DNA of 50,041 nucleotides from JBOFOR01 sp051659545 (lineage in GTDB: Bacteria; Bacillota; Clostridia; Peptostreptococcales; Peptostreptococcaceae). The DNA is taken from NCBI RefSeq assembly GCF_051659545.1, contig NZ_JBOFOR010000036.1, forward strand, positions 1 through 50,041, read 5' to 3'. This document shows positions 17,337 to 26,449 of this stretch, one piece after another (the first letter of the stretch is position 1; each line of letters opens with the position of its first letter). The position numbers were made by a program, and so were the translations under genes. The notes beneath the pieces were generated by a model, which made no database searches, was not told where the DNA came from, and saw only the letters and a list, made by a program, of their open reading frames with translations.

Positions 17337-17801
17337 ATGAATTATTTAGAAATTGCAAATCATCCACTTATGTGGGTTGGTGCTGAAGCTGTTGGTGAAA
17401 CTTTAGGCGCTGGTATGAGTACTACAGCTTTCGCAACTTCAGTTTGGGTAATGGTTTTAGGTTCTTTAGGTTGGTTAATATTCACACTTTTATTTACTGA
17501 TAAAATGGATAAAGTCAATCACTTACTATCAAAAGGTAATGAAAAATTAGTTCCTATAATATCAGCTTGTGCTATGTTAGGTGCTTTTGCTTACTTAGCA
17601 TCAGGAAACTTTATAACTGGTGAAGGTTCAGTTACATTTACTTCTCCATCTGCAATAGCAACTATAATCGGATGTGTAATAATGATGATTTTATCTAAAA
17701 TAGCTAAAGATAAAAATATACAATGGATAAAAGAATGGGCTTTATCTTTCGCAATATTTGGCGGAATGATAATAAGTACAGTTATAGTAAATATGATGTA
17801 A
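17337..17801 (+). pseudogene. DUF5058-like membrane protein, probably with internal deletion
   Basis: The 154-residue hydrophobic protein starts at ATG with a perfect AGGAGG 7 bases upstream. Its C-terminal part (from VGAEAVGETLG) and its first 13 residues (MNYLEIANHPLMW) both look like a DUF5058-type membrane protein, but family members as I recall them have about 80 more residues between these points, holding two membrane segments. The frame is kept across the proposed junction near 17376. Such proteins are found beside another membrane protein and M20 peptidases and may form a transporter. It could still be made as a short protein, but the neighbours are clearly broken. Confidence 0.6.
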
Positions 17802-17820
17802 TCTGAAGGAGGATACAAAA

Positions 17821-18242
17821 ATGAACAACAATTACTATTCAAAAAATTATATCCCTAGTATAACTAAATGTGGTAAAGCAACTTTATTATTAGGAATTAT
17901 ATTATGTTTTGGACCTATCGTTGTAGTGTCTGGAATATTCGGAATTATGCCACCAATAGCAGCTATAATAGCTGGTACAGTATCTCAAATAAGTGTTAGT
18001 GGTACATATATGACATTTATATCTGGTAATACATCTAACATATCGGAATAGCGGTGTCTATAATAGTTAATATAGTTATATTATCTTTAGGTGTAGTATT
18101 CGGACAAGCAATATTATCAGTATTACCACCTGCAGTAACAGCATCATTTGACTTTATATTACCTGCATTATTCGGTACAATATTAATTGGTAAGAAAATA
18201 ACTGAATTAGAAGAAGCAAAAGCTAGCCAAAAGGCTGTTTAA
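17821..18242 (+). pseudogene. membrane transporter component, broken by deletions and a frameshift
   Basis: A good GGAGG precedes the ATG at 17821. The frame runs to a stop at 18051; then the frame of 18040-18242 continues a membrane protein of the same kind (GIAVSIIVNIVIL...PPAVTASF...PALFG). From memory the family sequence has extra residues between ISVS and GTYM, between SGNTSN and IGIAVS, and after PALFG, so three deletions are inferred, one of which shifts the frame. This gene is the normal partner of the DUF5058 protein. It is not functional as read. Confidence 0.65.
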
Positions 18243-18311
18243 TATAAATTGGCTGCATTTTAAAATGCAGTCATTTTAATAAATACTATTAATTAAAAGG
18301 GAGATATTCAT

Positions 18312-18981
18312 ATGTTATCTAAAGAAAGATTAGTAAATAATTTTATAGAAATGGTTAAAATAGACAGTCCTTCTAATCAAGAATTAGAAATGGCAACATG
18401 GTTAGTTAATTACTTAAATGAAAGGAGATGTTGTTAATGTTGTTCCATCTAAGGTTACTATGGAGGCTATGGTTAGAGCTGCCAGTATAGATGCTATGAT
18501 GGATGCTAATAAGAAGATAAATAGATCTTTAAATGCTGCTGAAATGGCTCTTGGCGGTGAAGTTATAATAGAAGACTGTATAGGATATCTTCATCTTAAT
18601 TCAGATGATAGTATGGATTCTGTATTTAAGAAAAACTTTGTAGAGCTTATGGGTGGTAATGATGATACTATAACAGATATTATAGCTACTGCTGGATCTA
18701 CTGATTTTGGTGATATTTCTCAATTAATGCCTTGTATACACCCTTGGATAGGGGGCGTTTCAGGTGCTCTTCATACTAAGGATTATGAAATGAGTGATGA
18801 GGGGTTAGCTTATATAGTTCCTGCTAAAGCTATGGCTATGACGTTGATTGATTTATTATACGATGATGCTAAGGTTTCTAAGGATATATTAAATGATTTT
18901 AATCCAACGTTTAGTAAAGATACTTACTTAGAGTTTATGGATGAAAATACTAATACTTATGTATTTAACTATAATATATAA
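18312..18981 (+). pseudogene. remnants of M20 family hydrolase(s), joined by deletion
   Basis: The start (ATG 18312, AAGGGAG site) reads MLSKERLVNNFIEMVKIDSPS, typical of the N-terminus of M20 (PepT-like) peptidases, and stops after 41 residues at 18437. In another frame, from about 18418, the sequence continues as the C-terminal half of an M20D-type amidohydrolase (GDVVNVVPSKVTMEAMVR..., ATAGSTDFGDISQLMP, HPWIGGVSGALHT) to 18981. The two parts resemble different M20 subfamilies, so the deletion may have removed the end of one gene and the start of the next. The metal-binding domain is absent. Confidence 0.7.
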
Positions 18982-19026
18982 AAGTCTTATATAAAATCCA
19001 ACAAAATAAAATATAAGATTAATCAA

Positions 19027-19090
19027 TATGAACTAATATGAGTTCATACTGATACAACTAAAGAGAGTCTAATATAAGACTCTCTTCTCT
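19027..19090. terminator. two hairpins between the M20 remnant and kamE
   Basis: TATGAACT / AGTTCATA (about 19027-19048) is followed by the perfect 10-bp stem AAGAGAGTCT / AGACTCTCTT (19061-19086) with a 6-base loop and then CTCTTTT. The second acts on the plus strand. On the minus strand it lies after kamE and is also the only visible stop for the lysine operon, although its T-run there is poor. Confidence 0.6.
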
Positions 19091-19127
19091 TTTGCATTCT
19101 TTATCCTACATGTGATGTATTATTTAT

Positions 19128-19913
19128 TTATACTAAATTTCTGTTTACTAACTCCTCAACGAAGAAGCTTCCAACATCTTGTGCAAATTTACCAGGACCA
19201 AATCCTGCATCATATCCTAATTCTTTTGCTAATTCATGGCTTACTCTTGGTCCTCCACAAAGAAGTACCACTTTATCACGAAGTCCTTCTGCTTCTAATA
19301 ATTCCACTAAGTTAGTTAAATTTTCTATATGAACATTTTTTTGAGTTACAGTTTGTGAAACTAATAATACATCTGCATTAAGATCTACTGCTTTTTTTAT
19401 AAATTCTTCATTTGGAACTTGACTTCCTAAGTTATATGCTTCTATTCCTTTATATCTTTCAAGTCCATAATTTCCTGCGTAACCTTTCATATTCATGATT
19501 GCATCTATACCAACCGTATGGGCATCTGTTCCTGTACTAGCTCCAACTACAACTACATCTCTTTTTATATTTTCTTTTATATATTTTTCTATTTCATATT
19601 TATCCATTGTATTTTCTTGTGCTACTTCTACATGTATATCTTCGTAGTTTATTCCCTTTTCTAAACTTCCATATGCAACATAGAAGGTAAACTCGCTATC
19701 AAGTGCTTTATGGTGAGCAACATTTATATCACTAAGTCCCATATTCTTAGCAGTAAGTTTAGCAGCTTCTATACCTTTTTCATCATCTTTTATGGGTAAT
19801 GTAAAACTTACTTGCACCTTTGCATCATTTAAAGTATCTCCGTACGGCTTTATGTTTTTCAAATCAATATTCTTATCGTACTCTTTATTGTCCATAGAAT
19901 ATAATCCGCTCAT
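19128..19913 (-). CDS. kamE: lysine 5,6-aminomutase beta subunit (KamE)
   Basis: The 261-residue B12-binding subunit moves the terminal amino group of beta-lysine from C6 to C5 with KamD. The cobalamin motif D130-A-H132-T-V-G135 is intact and is followed by NMK143, the lysine that forms the aldimine with PLP in the resting enzyme. The C-terminal Rossmann domain has LLVSQTVTQKNVH near 179. Its ATG overlaps the kamD stop by one base, implying coupled translation. It is the last gene of the lysine cluster. Confidence 0.95.
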   Translation of the reverse strand: MSGLYSMDNKEYDKNIDLKNIKPYGDTLNDAKVQVSFTLPIKDDEKGIEAAKLTAKNMGLSDINVAHHKALDSEFTFYVAYGSLEKGINYEDIHVEVAQENTMDKYEIEKYIKENIKRDVVVVGASTGTDAHTVGIDAIMNMKGYAGNYGLERYKGIEAYNLGSQVPNEEFIKKAVDLNADVLLVSQTVTQKNVHIENLTNLVELLEAEGLRDKVVLLCGGPRVSHELAKELGYDAGFGPGKFAQDVGSFFVEELVNRNLV

Positions 19914-21490
19914 TAACAGTTACCCCCTAATACTAACTCTTTGTCTAACATTAACTCTATAAATGGATTGAAGTATACACTTTCTTTCATAACAACTCCA
20001 TCAAGACCTTTTCCTCCATCTACAGGTCTTTTTATTCCTGCAAACTTACCTTGTTCTAATGTTTTGAATAATCCTTCTTTTTCTATCTCTGCTATTAGTT
20101 CATAAGCCTTATTTAAAACTTCATCAACTCTATTACACATAATTCCATCTTTTTTAAACTCTATTTCACTACCTAAGTCTTTCATAGTATTGAATATATA
20201 CTGAGCATTATCAATTGAAATCGCTCTATCTGATATAAATGGAGTATGTATAGCTTCAGTAAGCATACCTAATAAGTGTAATTTTTGTCCTGTCATTATT
20301 GTTACCATATTAAATAATGCATCTTGTACTTGTCCTTTAAATATATCACCTGTCATAAACTTAGTCGGTGGCATATACTTAAGAGGTGCTTTAGGGAATA
20401 TTTCTCTAGCCATTTGAGCTTGAGCTAATTCATATAAAAATCCATTTTCAACATCTGGACTTATTTCAAATGCATGTCCTAGCCCCATTTGTTCTTCTGG
20501 AAGTCCTGCAACTAATGCAAATTGTTCATTTATAAATTGAGATGCAAGTACAGTATGTGCTTCTTCTACTGCATCAGCTGTTGTTAAGTAGTTGTCTTCA
20601 CCAGTATTTATTATAACACCAGCAAATCCATTTATTATTCTTGAGAAATATTGATCTATCATTGTTCTTTTCATGTTTATATCTCTAAATAATATTCCGT
20701 ATAAGGCATCATTTAGCATTACATCTAATCTATTTTGAGCTCCAAGAGCTGCTATTTCTGGCATACATAACCCTGAACAGTAGTTACAAAGTCTTATATA
20801 TCTTCCAAGTTCTGATCCTACTTTATCTAGTGCTTCTCTCATTAATCTAAAGTTTTCACCAGTAGCATAAGTACCACCAAATCCTTCAGTAGTAGCACCA
20901 TACGGAACATAGTCAAGTAAACTTTGTCCAGTTGTTCTTATTACTGCTATTATATCTGCCCCTTGTTTAGCTGCAGCTACTGCTTGAGTTATATCTTCAT
21001 ATATATTTCCAGTTGCAACTATTACGTATAAATATGGTCCTGTTTTATCTCCATACTCATTTAGAAAGTTTTCTCTTTTACTTCTATTCTCTTTTATTTG
21101 TTCTACACTTTTTTTAGCTATTTCATTTATTTTAAGCTTTACTTCAAATACATCATTTTCCTTAAGTGAACATAAATCTAATTCACCTTCAGATATTTTT
21201 TCCGCTATTTCTTGTGAACTAAGACCTGTATTTATCATAGCATTACCTATATAGTAAGCTACACCCATTCCCAAAGAACCATTATTTGAATTTTTTATAC
21301 TTTCTACAACTATGTTTGGTAATGGTACACCAAATTCATCTACACCATCTACACCTAGTAATCTAAGTACAGTTCTTTCTACTGATACTGTAGTATGTTT
21401 ATTTATAAATGCTTGTGTATCTATTACTATACTGTGTGCTGATTCACGAGCCTTCTCAACTATGCTAAAATCTAAATTTAATTTACTCAT
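19913..21490 (-). CDS. kamD: lysine 5,6-aminomutase alpha subunit (KamD)
   Basis: The 525-residue PLP-binding TIM-barrel subunit of adenosylcobalamin-dependent D-lysine/beta-lysine 5,6-aminomutase has the length normal for the family. Recognisable stretches are DIIAVIRTTGQSLLDYVPYG near 179 and RLCNYCSGLCMPE near 237. It lies 20 bases downstream of kamC and overlaps kamE, so the mutase and its reactivase are translated from one message. Confidence 0.95.
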   Translation of the reverse strand: MSKLNLDFSIVEKARESAHSIVIDTQAFINKHTTVSVERTVLRLLGVDGVDEFGVPLPNIVVESIKNSNNGSLGMGVAYYIGNAMINTGLSSQEIAEKISEGELDLCSLKENDVFEVKLKINEIAKKSVEQIKENRSKRENFLNEYGDKTGPYLYVIVATGNIYEDITQAVAAAKQGADIIAVIRTTGQSLLDYVPYGATTEGFGGTYATGENFRLMREALDKVGSELGRYIRLCNYCSGLCMPEIAALGAQNRLDVMLNDALYGILFRDINMKRTMIDQYFSRIINGFAGVIINTGEDNYLTTADAVEEAHTVLASQFINEQFALVAGLPEEQMGLGHAFEISPDVENGFLYELAQAQMAREIFPKAPLKYMPPTKFMTGDIFKGQVQDALFNMVTIMTGQKLHLLGMLTEAIHTPFISDRAISIDNAQYIFNTMKDLGSEIEFKKDGIMCNRVDEVLNKAYELIAEIEKEGLFKTLEQGKFAGIKRPVDGGKGLDGVVMKESVYFNPFIELMLDKELVLGGNC

Positions 21491-21510
21491 ATTAATTCCC
21501 CCTTGACCGC

Positions 21511-22983
21511 TTATTTACTTAATTTGTCCGCTATATTAATTATTTCATTATCAAGTCCTAGTAACTTACATATATTTATAGCATCTTTTGGAACTTTAGC
21601 TTCTTTATCTACTTTTTCTAGTCTATAATCCATGTATTCTTGAAGTAGTTTTATACTATTGAAATTCTTACCATTTCCAATTTTTAAGTCTATTTGACGT
21701 TTTAAACCTTCAAAGTCTACATTCTTAAGTCCTCTAACCTGATAATATGTAGCATCATCTATATTTATATCATCTAGATGTGTAGATATTAAGCTTACAG
21801 AGTTATACTTTTTAAAGTATTCACATGTAGCTTTTAAAAGTACTCTTCCTTCTATTGGGTTGGTTCCTCTTGCAAATTCATCTAATGCCACAAACCCATC
21901 TCTTATCTTCATAAATTTTGTTATTTCTTTTAGTTTTATAATTTCCGCTCCAAATGTACTTAGACCTTTATTTATATCCTGCATATCATCACTTACTACA
22001 TATATAAAGTCTAGTATGCATAAGTTCGCTTCTTTTGCAAAAACATAAAATCCACATTGAAATAGATATAAATTAAGTGCTATAGTTTTAATACTTACAC
22101 TTTTACCGCCCATGTTAGCACCACTTATTATGGTTATTTTTTTGTCTATTTCTATGCTTATAGGTATATATTTTTTACCTTGTGAACTTAAAAGTCTTTC
22201 TAAATTTGGATCTAGAAGATCTTTAAAATATATTTTATTTTCATTATTTATACTAGGTTTTATAGCATTGTATTTAATTGCTAAATTAGCTTTGGCAATA
22301 AGTAAGTCTAATTTTCCTATAGATTTTATATTTTCATTTATATCATTTAGGTAATTATATAACTTTTCACTCAAAGCTTTTCTTATTTTTAATTCTTCTT
22401 GTTCTTCCTGAACAACTATTTCAAGTCTTTCTTTTTTTAACATTTCAATTTTTTCTATATCAGCTTCACTAAATATAGTTTTTTCTATGTTTATTTTATT
22501 TTGCCTGATACGTAATAATCGCTTACTATATGCACCATATATTTGAAATGTCGTCAACTTCAAATCATCCGGATCTAATAGTTTTACTATTGCATCTACA
22601 CTTTTATATTTTATATAGTCTACTTTTATATTTAGTTTGGAGTAGTTTTCTATTATTTTATTAGAACTTACAGCAAAGTTTTTAATTTCAAACAGTTCTA
22701 TTTCATCTAATATATTTTTGTTTTCTAATCTATTTATAGTATTCTTTATATTTTTAATTTTACAGAATTCATATTGTATATTGTCATACACAATTTTATT
22801 TTCTTTTTGACTGCTTATTATTTCTTCAATATAGTTAAGTTCTTTTGTTAACTTATCTCTATTTTCTTTTTTATATATTTTTATATCGGCTTTTTCTTTT
22901 TCTCCATATGGTGTAACTGTATTTACTTCGTTTGTTATAAATGACTGGATATAATCACCTTCTTGTTTATAAAAGCTTATTTT
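21511..22983 (-). CDS. kamC: lysine 5,6-aminomutase reactivase ATPase KamC (MutS-like), start unclear
   Basis: This MutS-type ATPase re-activates lysine 5,6-aminomutase together with KamB. Walker A is SGANMGGKS, followed by a Walker B region with LDEFARGTNPIEG. A start at GTG 22791 gives 426 residues, but the same frame stays open upstream to 22983 and reads as good protein (FYKQEGDYIQSF..., TVTPYGEKEKAD). That stretch has no ATG, GTG or TTG, and a TGA precedes it. One base less in the A5 run at 22980-22984 would place TTG (22985-22987) in frame before Lys-Ile-Ser. The gene therefore probably carries a one-base frameshift, a sequencing error, or a rare start codon. No clear ribosome binding site is visible there. 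Confidence 0.8.
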   Translation of the reverse strand, partial: KISFYKQEGDYIQSFITNEVNTVTPYGEKEKADIKIYKKENRDKLTKELNYIEEIISSQKENKIVYDNIQYEFCKIKNIKNTINRLENKNILDEIELFEIKNFAVSSNKIIENYSKLNIKVDYIKYKSVDAIVKLLDPDDLKLTTFQIYGAYSKRLLRIRQNKINIEKTIFSEADIEKIEMLKKERLEIVVQEEQEELKIRKALSEKLYNYLNDINENIKSIGKLDLLIAKANLAIKYNAIKPSINNENKIYFKDLLDPNLERLLSSQGKKYIPISIEIDKKITIISGANMGGKSVSIKTIALNLYLFQCGFYVFAKEANLCILDFIYVVSDDMQDINKGLSTFGAEIIKLKEITKFMKIRDGFVALDEFARGTNPIEGRVLLKATCEYFKKYNSVSLISTHLDDINIDDATYYQVRGLKNVDFEGLKRQIDLKIGNGKNFNSIKLLQEYMDYRLEKVDKEAKVPKDAINICKLLGLDNEIINIADKLSK

Positions 22984-23004
22984 TCAAATATTAATTATTT
23001 TATA

Positions 23005-24024
23005 TTAAAGATTCATAACATTAAATACTTTTATATTAGTCTTACTTTGTATACTATTTATAAAATATTCTTCATCAAAGCTATAGCCTTCTATTGATGT
23101 TGGATTTATGCTAATTCCTATTAAGTTTACTTTATTTATAGCTTTTATATTTCCTTTAAGCTTTACATACTTATCAAATATATCCTTATCTAAAAATATT
23201 TTTGTACTATCTTCAACTAATATGGTTATATTCTTGTATTTATTTCCACTTTTTATAAAATCATTTATAAAACTATTAGTAACAATTCCATTTATAACTA
23301 CATATCTAGTATTCTCATCTACACTATCTATAATTTCTTTAGAAGAGTTTAGAGTTGTATTTATATTTAGGCTTTTATATGAATAATCCTTATTTACTAA
23401 GCTAACCTTTTGATTTTTTATATTTTTATAAACTTCATAAAGTTTATTGTCATTTATTTTCTCAAGATTTAAAATATTAGCTTCATATATAATTTTTTCG
23501 ACTGCCTTATTAACATCTTTATTTATTACAGCTCCACTACAAAATACTGTAGAATCTGTTATAGATGGTGATCCTAATGTTTTTCTAGATAAAGCTCCAT
23601 CAACTATACTCAAATCTGCTCCATAATACCTTAATCTTTCACATATATACTTTATTTGAGTATTTATAGATGGTCCTGCAAGTTCTATATATCCATCGCT
23701 TAAAGATTTAAATATAACTATATTTCCTAGTGGCGTTGTTATATTTGTAATCTCTAGAATTTCTTTAGTTATATCACTTCCTAAAACTAAACTTCTAGCT
23801 GTAGCTATTATAGTGTTTTTATTTACATATATCCTTGGTTTATAAGTTTTAGTAACAACATCTACGCCTTCTCCATCAACTCCTATTGATGTAAGACCTA
23901 GTATTATATTTTTGCTTATACATTCCTTTAGTATGTAATTTAGAGTTGTAGTCTTACCTACATTTTTATAATTTCCTATAATAGACATACTTTTATATTT
24001 TAATATTTCATTTACTATATTCAT
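23005..24024 (-). CDS. kamB: lysine 5,6-aminomutase reactivase subunit KamB
   Basis: The 339-residue protein has a P-loop near its start (GNYKNVGKTTT, residues 17-27). It matches the KamB gene found between kamA and kamC in lysine-fermenting bacteria; KamB and KamC are annotated as the two parts of the reactivase that exchanges inactive cobalamin in KamDE. It starts at ATG with AAGGA upstream. A strong intercistronic hairpin separates it from kamA. Confidence 0.85.
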   Translation of the reverse strand: MNIVNEILKYKSMSIIGNYKNVGKTTTLNYILKECISKNIILGLTSIGVDGEGVDVVTKTYKPRIYVNKNTIIATARSLVLGSDITKEILEITNITTPLGNIVIFKSLSDGYIELAGPSINTQIKYICERLRYYGADLSIVDGALSRKTLGSPSITDSTVFCSGAVINKDVNKAVEKIIYEANILNLEKINDNKLYEVYKNIKNQKVSLVNKDYSYKSLNINTTLNSSKEIIDSVDENTRYVVINGIVTNSFINDFIKSGNKYKNITILVEDSTKIFLDKDIFDKYVKLKGNIKAINKVNLIGISINPTSIEGYSFDEEYFINSIQSKTNIKVFNVMNL

Positions 24025-24077
24025 AAATTTTTCCTTATAAATCTAAATTTATTTTTATAAGCAATGTATCTTTATTT

Positions 24078-24120
24078 GCCAAAAAATATTATAGATTTAT
24101 AACCTATAATATCTTTTGGC
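24078..24120 (-). terminator. hairpin between kamA and kamB
   Basis: GCCAAAAaATATTATAG (24078-24094) pairs with CTATAATATcTTTTGGC (24104-24120), about 16 bp with one mismatch. On the minus strand there is no T-run after it, so it may be an RNA-processing or message-stabilising stem that lowers downstream expression of kamBCDE, rather than a full terminator. Confidence 0.6.
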
Positions 24121-24133
24121 TTTTATTAAAAAA

Positions 24134-25384
24134 TTAACCTAGATGAGCACTTAATTCTCTTTTCTTTCTATCTAATTCAGTTGGCTCAAGTGTCATTCTT
24201 TCATTATTTAATAATCCTGCTACCCCTACCTTATGTACTGATTTTTCACCTTTGCAAACTTCACATTCACATATATGGCTATAGTTTTTTGGCTCTGTAT
24301 AAGTAGTTATAACCCCTTCAAAATTTCTAAGTATTACTTTATCATAACTTTGAGATATTACATAATTTGGCATAACAGGAGTTTTGCCACCACCACCTGG
24401 TGCATCTACAACAAATGTTGGTACGCAGTATCCTGATGTATGTCCTCTTAAACCTTCTATTATTTCTATACCTTTAGATACAGGAGTTCTAAAGTGTTCT
24501 ATTCCAGTAGATAAGTCACATTGATATATATAGTATGGTCTTACTCTTATTTTCACTAAGTTATTAACTAATGTTTTCATAACATGCATACAGTCATTTA
24601 CACCACGTAGTAAAACACTTTGGTTACCTAATGGTATACCTGCATTTGCCATTTTACTACAAGCCTCTGTAGCTTCTGGTGTTATTTCATTTGGGTGGTT
24701 AAAGTGAGTGTTTAACCATACTGGGTGATACTTCTTAAGCATATTAACTAAATCATCAGTTATTCTTTGAGGCATAACTACAGGAACTCTACTTCCTATT
24801 CTTATTATTTCAACATGTGGTATTGCTCTTAATTTACTTATGATATATTCTAATTTTTCATCACTCATTAAAAGTGCATCTCCACCTGATAATAATACGT
24901 CTCTTATAACTGGTGTATTGCTTATATATTCTATAGCTTTATCTATTCTATCAACTGGTTGAGCTCCATCATTTTGTCCAGCAAATCTTCTTCTAGTACA
25001 GTGTCTACAGTACATTGCACATTGATCAGTTATTAAAAGTAATGCTCTATCTGGATATCTATGAGTAAGTCCTGGTACTGGTGAATCTCCATCTTCATGA
25101 AGTGGATCATCTAAATCAGCATCTGAAACTTTTAATTCACTTGAAACTGGTATAGCTTGTTTTCTTACAGGGTCATTAGGATTTGTTGGGTCAATTAATG
25201 ATAAGTAATATGGAGTTATACTCATTCTTAGAGTTTTAAGACATTCCTCAACTCCTTGTTCTTCGCTTTCTGTTAATGGTATATATTTCTTCAACTCTTC
25301 AACTGTTGTTATTCTATTTTTTACTTGCCAATTCCAATCATTCCATAATTCATTGCTAACATCTGTAAATATTTTTCTTTCCAT
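24134..25384 (-). CDS. kamA: lysine 2,3-aminomutase (KamA)
   Basis: The 416-residue radical SAM, PLP-dependent enzyme converts L-lysine to L-beta-lysine, the first step of fermentation. The cluster-binding motif is C122-AMY-C126-RH-C129, and the PLP-lysine region is DAPGGGGKTP near 329-340. A short cysteine-rich C-terminus (CECEVC) fits the zinc site of the clostridial enzyme. The length matches the characterised clostridial protein. It is 18 bases after kdd. Confidence 0.97.
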   Translation of the reverse strand: MERKIFTDVSNELWNDWNWQVKNRITTVEELKKYIPLTESEEQGVEECLKTLRMSITPYYLSLIDPTNPNDPVRKQAIPVSSELKVSDADLDDPLHEDGDSPVPGLTHRYPDRALLLITDQCAMYCRHCTRRRFAGQNDGAQPVDRIDKAIEYISNTPVIRDVLLSGGDALLMSDEKLEYIISKLRAIPHVEIIRIGSRVPVVMPQRITDDLVNMLKKYHPVWLNTHFNHPNEITPEATEACSKMANAGIPLGNQSVLLRGVNDCMHVMKTLVNNLVKIRVRPYYIYQCDLSTGIEHFRTPVSKGIEIIEGLRGHTSGYCVPTFVVDAPGGGGKTPVMPNYVISQSYDKVILRNFEGVITTYTEPKNYSHICECEVCKGEKSVHKVGVAGLLNNERMTLEPTELDRKKRELSAHLG

Positions 25385-25402
25385 GATATTTGCACCCCCT
25401 AA

Positions 25403-26434
25403 TTATATATATAGTTTTTTGAATATATTTTTTAATGTTTCACTTTCTCTTAATGCAGTTAAAGTAACCTCTGCATGACCCTTAGTGTATCCATTACCTA
25501 TTATCATATCTACATCTTTTCCAACACCTTCAGCACCTAGAGCTGCTTTTGTAAATGCTGTTGCCATTGAGAAGAAGTATACTACTCCTCCATCTCTAAC
25601 TGGTAGTATAGTACTCATTTCTGTATTTTGAACATTTACACAGTTTATAGCTAAATCTACTTCTTTACCACCATTTACTTCTAATACTTTATTTAATACT
25701 GCATTAGGATCTTGAGCATTTACTACTATCGCTTCATCTACAAGACCATTTTCTTTTATGAAGTTTGCTTGCTCTTCACCTCTAACTAATCCTATTACTT
25801 TACCGTCTTTTCCTGCTTTTTTTCTAGCTTCATAACAACAAAGCATTCCTGACTTACCAGCAGCTCCAAGTATTAACACGCTATTTCCTTCTTTTACTAA
25901 CTTTTGTGTTTGAGCTGGTGCTCCTGCTACGTCTAAAGCTGCTAATGCTAATGTTTCTTCCATATCTGTTGGTAACTTTGCATATATACCACTTTCAAAT
26001 AAAATAGCTTTCCCTTTTATTTCAACTCTATCTATATCAGGTTTTATGTCTATTATTTCTTCTATTTTTAATGGAGTTAATGATAATGATACAAGTGTAG
26101 CTATCTTATCCCCTATTTCTAAATCTATCTTCCCTACTAAATCAGAACCAATCTTTTCAATAGTTCCAATTAGCATTCCTCCAGAACCAGTTACTGGGTT
26201 TTGCATTTTACCTTTTTCTTCTACTATTTCTAATATTCTTGCTTTTATTTTTTCTAAATCATGATTACACTCTTCTTCTATTTGAGTAAAGCTTGCTGAA
26301 TCTATGTTTAAAGCTTGTACATCTATTAATATTTCATTATCATATATATTCATATCATTATTTATTTTTTTTGCTGGTTGAGGTAGTACATTTTCCTCTA
26401 TAACCCTATGCGTTCCATATTTACATCCCTTCAT
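25403..26434 (-). CDS. kdd: L-erythro-3,5-diaminohexanoate dehydrogenase (Kdd)
   Basis: The 343-residue NAD(P)-dependent enzyme deaminates 3,5-diaminohexanoate to 3-keto-5-aminohexanoate. It has a medium-chain dehydrogenase-like Rossmann segment, SVLILGAAGKSGMLCCYEA near 185. No ADH-type zinc cysteines are apparent. The start reads MKGCKYGTHRVIE, as in known Kdd proteins. It lies 16 bases downstream of atoA and immediately upstream of kamA. Confidence 0.93.
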   Translation of the reverse strand: MKGCKYGTHRVIEENVLPQPAKKINNDMNIYDNEILIDVQALNIDSASFTQIEEECNHDLEKIKARILEIVEEKGKMQNPVTGSGGMLIGTIEKIGSDLVGKIDLEIGDKIATLVSLSLTPLKIEEIIDIKPDIDRVEIKGKAILFESGIYAKLPTDMEETLALAALDVAGAPAQTQKLVKEGNSVLILGAAGKSGMLCCYEARKKAGKDGKVIGLVRGEEQANFIKENGLVDEAIVVNAQDPNAVLNKVLEVNGGKEVDLAINCVNVQNTEMSTILPVRDGGVVYFFSMATAFTKAALGAEGVGKDVDMIIGNGYTKGHAEVTLTALRESETLKNIFKKLYI

Positions 26435-26449
26435 GTTTAATCCCCCTTG

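Noticed and set aside
18054..18242. 62-aa frame starting at GTG as a separate small membrane protein
   Set aside because: It is the frameshifted continuation of the broken membrane protein starting at 17821; no ribosome site precedes the GTG.
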